Assembly: GCA_016927095.1 (NCBI GenBank)
Contig: JAFGNI010000535.1
Span: forward strand, 1-6,724
Direction: 5' to 3'
DNA: 6,724 bases
Source: Anaerolineae bacterium
Lineage (GTDB): Bacteria > Chloroflexota > Anaerolineae > B4-G1 > SLSP01
A program made the position numbers and the translations under genes. The notes beneath the pieces are model-generated. The model was given only the letters and a program-made list of their open reading frames with translations. It was not told the origin of the DNA and did not search any database. This document shows positions 5,520-6,724 of this stretch, in pieces; position 1 is the stretch's first letter; each line of letters opens with the position of its first letter.

Positions 5520-6592
5520 CAGCCCCCGTTGTCCTGGTTCTGCTCCCAGATCCGCAACCCAAAGCGGCTGATGTAGATTGGGATGTTGCGGTAGAGCGTG
5601 TTCTCGGCCTCGATTGCCCGGATCATCTCGCGCTTGACATAAGAGAGCGCGGGGCAGAGCAGTGTGACCGAGCCTCCTTCACCCCCTGCGCCGTTGACCT
5701 TCCACCCGACAGCGCCGTACGCCTTAGCGATGTCGATCACGGCCTGCGCGTCCTGGCTGATAAGATCCGGATGGAGCCGTCCCTGCGCAGCGGTGTTCTC
5801 GGCCATGGCCGCGCCCAGGGCTGCCAGGTCGCCCGCATAGACAGCATCGCGAGACTTCTCAGCCGTGATCCGGAGGTCCTGTAGGCGCTTTGTCTCCGGT
5901 CCCTCGTTTTCCAGCTCCGCGATCACCTTCTCGTGCACCTGGGAGGAGACGTGGGACTTTCCGAGGTAGATCAGGACCAGCCGCCGCTCCAGCTCCCACC
6001 ACGTGGTATTGGGTACGTAAATCTGCGACACGGATGCATAGGGGTACTGCGTCATCTCGATGTAGTTAATCCCACCGTAGGCGGAGCAGATCTGGTCCTG
6101 GATGCCCGACTGCTGCTTGAGCATATCGCTCTCCACGGAATGCGCCGTGAAGGCCACCTCGTGGGGGCTGAGCTGTCCCGGCGTCAGCCGATCGAGCGCA
6201 CCGATCAGCGCCACGGTCACGGCCGCGGAGGTACCGGTCGAGCAGCCGCTGGGCGCTTCGGAGTAGATCGTGGCCTGGATCGCGAGGTCCTTGGGCACGC
6301 CCATTCGCTCGATGGAGGCCTCCAGCAGCGGGTGATGGTCCCATCCCGGCGTATCCGGATTGACGACAAACCGCTCTCCGTAGTTCTCGGCATAGAGGAT
6401 GATCCGGTCCTCACCTGGCTCGTAAGGGTAGACCTCGATCTGCACCTCAACGTAGGGGTAGACGCCAATGTTGAAAATCTTGCCATGCTCGGCGAACCAA
6501 GTATCGGTCCATCCGCCGTTGTCACAGATGCGGATAGGCGCAACGCTGTTGATGACACGCAGCAGTCTTCGTTCTCTTCCGTTCACACACAC
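5516..6592 (-). CDS. GHMP-family small-molecule (probably sugar) kinase
   Basis: This protein of about 358 residues has the three GHMP motifs. Motif 1 is APIRICDNGGWTDT (18-31). Motif 2 is the ATP loop PSGCSTGTSAA (114-124). Motif 3 is the glycine-rich KVNGAGGEGGSV (298-309). HSVESDML (151-158) and SGIQDQICSAYGGIN (162-176) are the helix and catalytic-Asp region (D166). The GGWTDT form recalls fucokinase-type and heptose-7-phosphate kinases (HddA-like), suggesting a sugar or sugar phosphate as acceptor. No neighbour in the window identifies it. Motif 2 has Cys-Ser (SGCSTGTS) where relatives usually have G-L/S-G. The long reading frame opens with GTG at 6592. The GTG at 6588, 5 nt after AGGGGA (6599-6594), is the better-placed start and shortens the protein by two residues. 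It has no signal peptide and should be cytoplasmic. Confidence 0.88.
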   Translation of the reverse strand: MCVNGRERRLLRVINSVAPIRICDNGGWTDTWFAEHGKIFNIGVYPYVEVQIEVYPYEPGEDRIILYAENYGERFVVNPDTPGWDHHPLLEASIERMGVPKDLAIQATIYSEAPSGCSTGTSAAVTVALIGALDRLTPGQLSPHEVAFTAHSVESDMLKQQSGIQDQICSAYGGINYIEMTQYPYASVSQIYVPNTTWWELERRLVLIYLGKSHVSSQVHEKVIAELENEGPETKRLQDLRITAEKSRDAVYAGDLAALGAAMAENTAAQGRLHPDLISQDAQAVIDIAKAYGAVGWKVNGAGGEGGSVTLLCPALSYVKREMIRAIEAENTLYRNIPIYISRFGLRIWEQNQDNGGC

Positions 6593-6593
6593 C

Positions 6594-6599
6594 TCCCCT
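6594..6599 (-). promoter_or_regulatory. ribosome binding site choosing the kinase start
   Basis: The minus strand reads AGGGGAGG followed by GTGTGTGTG. The GTG at 6592 overlaps the ribosome site itself. The GTG at 6588 has AGGGGA ending 5 nt upstream, so it is the likelier start. Confidence 0.5.
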
Positions 6600-6613
6600 G
6601 AGATCTGGCCTCA

Positions 6614-6642
6614 GCCGGAATGGTGAGAAGCCACTATCCGGC
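6614..6642. repeat. imperfect inverted repeat in the kinase leader
   Basis: GCCGG (6614-6618) and CCGGC (6638-6642) form the base. The inner arms ATGGTG (6620-6625) and CACTAT (6632-6637) extend it to about 11 pairs, with one bulged base and one mismatch around a 6-nt loop. It lies just downstream of the predicted kinase transcription start, so it could be a leader hairpin or an operator. Confidence 0.4.
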
Positions 6643-6656
6643 AAGGTGCCACGGGC

Positions 6657-6662
6657 TATAAT
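6657..6662 (+). promoter_or_regulatory. perfect plus-strand -10 box overlapping the kinase -10
   Basis: TATAAT on the plus strand is offset by one base from the minus-strand TATTAT, so the two -10 elements occupy the same DNA. No convincing plus-strand -35 was found at 16-19 bp. If active, it would start transcription near 6668-6670, just before the ATG at 6671. Confidence 0.3.
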
Positions 6663-6685
6663 AACGCCGTATGGATCGCGATCAA
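6658..6685 (-). promoter_or_regulatory. candidate kinase promoter
   Basis: On the minus strand, TTGATC (6685-6680) and TATTAT (6663-6658) are separated by 16 bp. This predicts initiation near 6651 and a leader of about 60 nt. The -10 matches the consensus at five of six positions and the -35 at four of six. Confidence 0.5.
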
Positions 6686-6706
6686 GTGAGGTGCATCCTG
6701 CGATGA
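6671..6706 (+). CDS. possible 11-codon leader ORF
   Basis: ATG at 6671 opens an 11-residue frame (MDRDQVRCILR) ending at TGA 6704-6706. That stop overlaps the ATG at 6703 as ATGA. It starts within a few bases of the predicted plus-strand transcription start, so it would be nearly leaderless. ORFs this short occur by chance, and function is not shown. Confidence 0.12.
   Translation: MDRDQVRCILR
6674..6683. repeat. 10-bp perfect palindrome in the kinase promoter
   Basis: GATCGCGATC is self-complementary. It overlaps the spacer and -35 of the minus-strand promoter and lies just downstream of the plus-strand -10, where a repressor could block both directions. It also contains two GATC sites. 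Confidence 0.4.
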
Positions 6707-6724
6707 TCACCGACTCATCCCCGA
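6703..6724 (+). CDS. possible start of a divergent gene, cut by the window edge
   Basis: ATG at 6703 opens M-I-T-D-S-S-P and runs off the end of the window. GAGG (6688-6691) lies 11 nt upstream, and an in-frame GTG at 6691 is an alternative start. Seven codons are too few to identify a product. The call rests on the upstream -10 box and the divergent layout. Confidence 0.25.

Noticed and set aside
5933..6601. 222-residue plus-strand frame inside the kinase gene
   Set aside because: Antisense to all three GHMP motifs, rich in His, Asp and Arg, with no recognisable fold.

Overview
The window is a compact, fully bacterial stretch with about 60% GC by eye. It holds six complete protein genes, no rRNA or tRNA, no insertion sequence and no CRISPR array. 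The solute-binding lipoprotein has a Cys-Ala-Ala-Pro start followed by a Pro/Thr/Ala-rich tether. That style, the GC level and the gene mix would suit a member of the Chloroflexota, perhaps Thermomicrobia-like. This is an impression from sequence style and is not proven.

Left arm (19-2239, minus strand): a two-gene operon reading leftward. The first gene encodes an M14 zinc carboxypeptidase of the cytosolic Nna1/CCP-like kind. The second, overlapping it by 8 bp, encodes a PdxA-family dehydrogenase. Its motifs look more like the PdxA2 branch (4-phosphorylated four-carbon sugar acids) than classical vitamin B6 PdxA. A 116-bp divergent intergenic region (2240-2355) carries one promoter-like signal for each direction. 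Their -35 boxes lie almost back to back, and a GC-rich inverted repeat straddles the midpoint.

Centre (2356-5519, plus strand): a type II ABC importer of the BtuFCD/FhuBCD class. It consists of a substrate-binding lipoprotein, a FecCD-type permease and an ATPase, and the last two overlap in GTGA. The substrate could be a ferric siderophore, cobalamin, heme or an oxyanion; the sequence does not decide. Between the binding-protein and permease genes lie 156 bp unusually rich in inverted repeats. One segment can pair with either of two partners, and the permease start codon can be drawn into a stem. This is the most interesting unexplained structure in the window.

Right arm (5516-6592, minus strand): a GHMP-family kinase, probably acting on a sugar. 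It converges on the ATPase gene so tightly that one CTAG supplies both stop codons. Upstream of it (6593-6724) are a possible bidirectional -10 region, a 10-bp palindrome, a leader hairpin or operator, and possibly the first codons of a divergent gene cut off by the window edge.

No defence, mobile or clearly unprecedented multi-gene system is visible. The points worth a second look are the structured inter-cistronic RNA, the peptidase/PdxA2 pairing, its divergent link to the metallophore-type importer, and the control region of the kinase.
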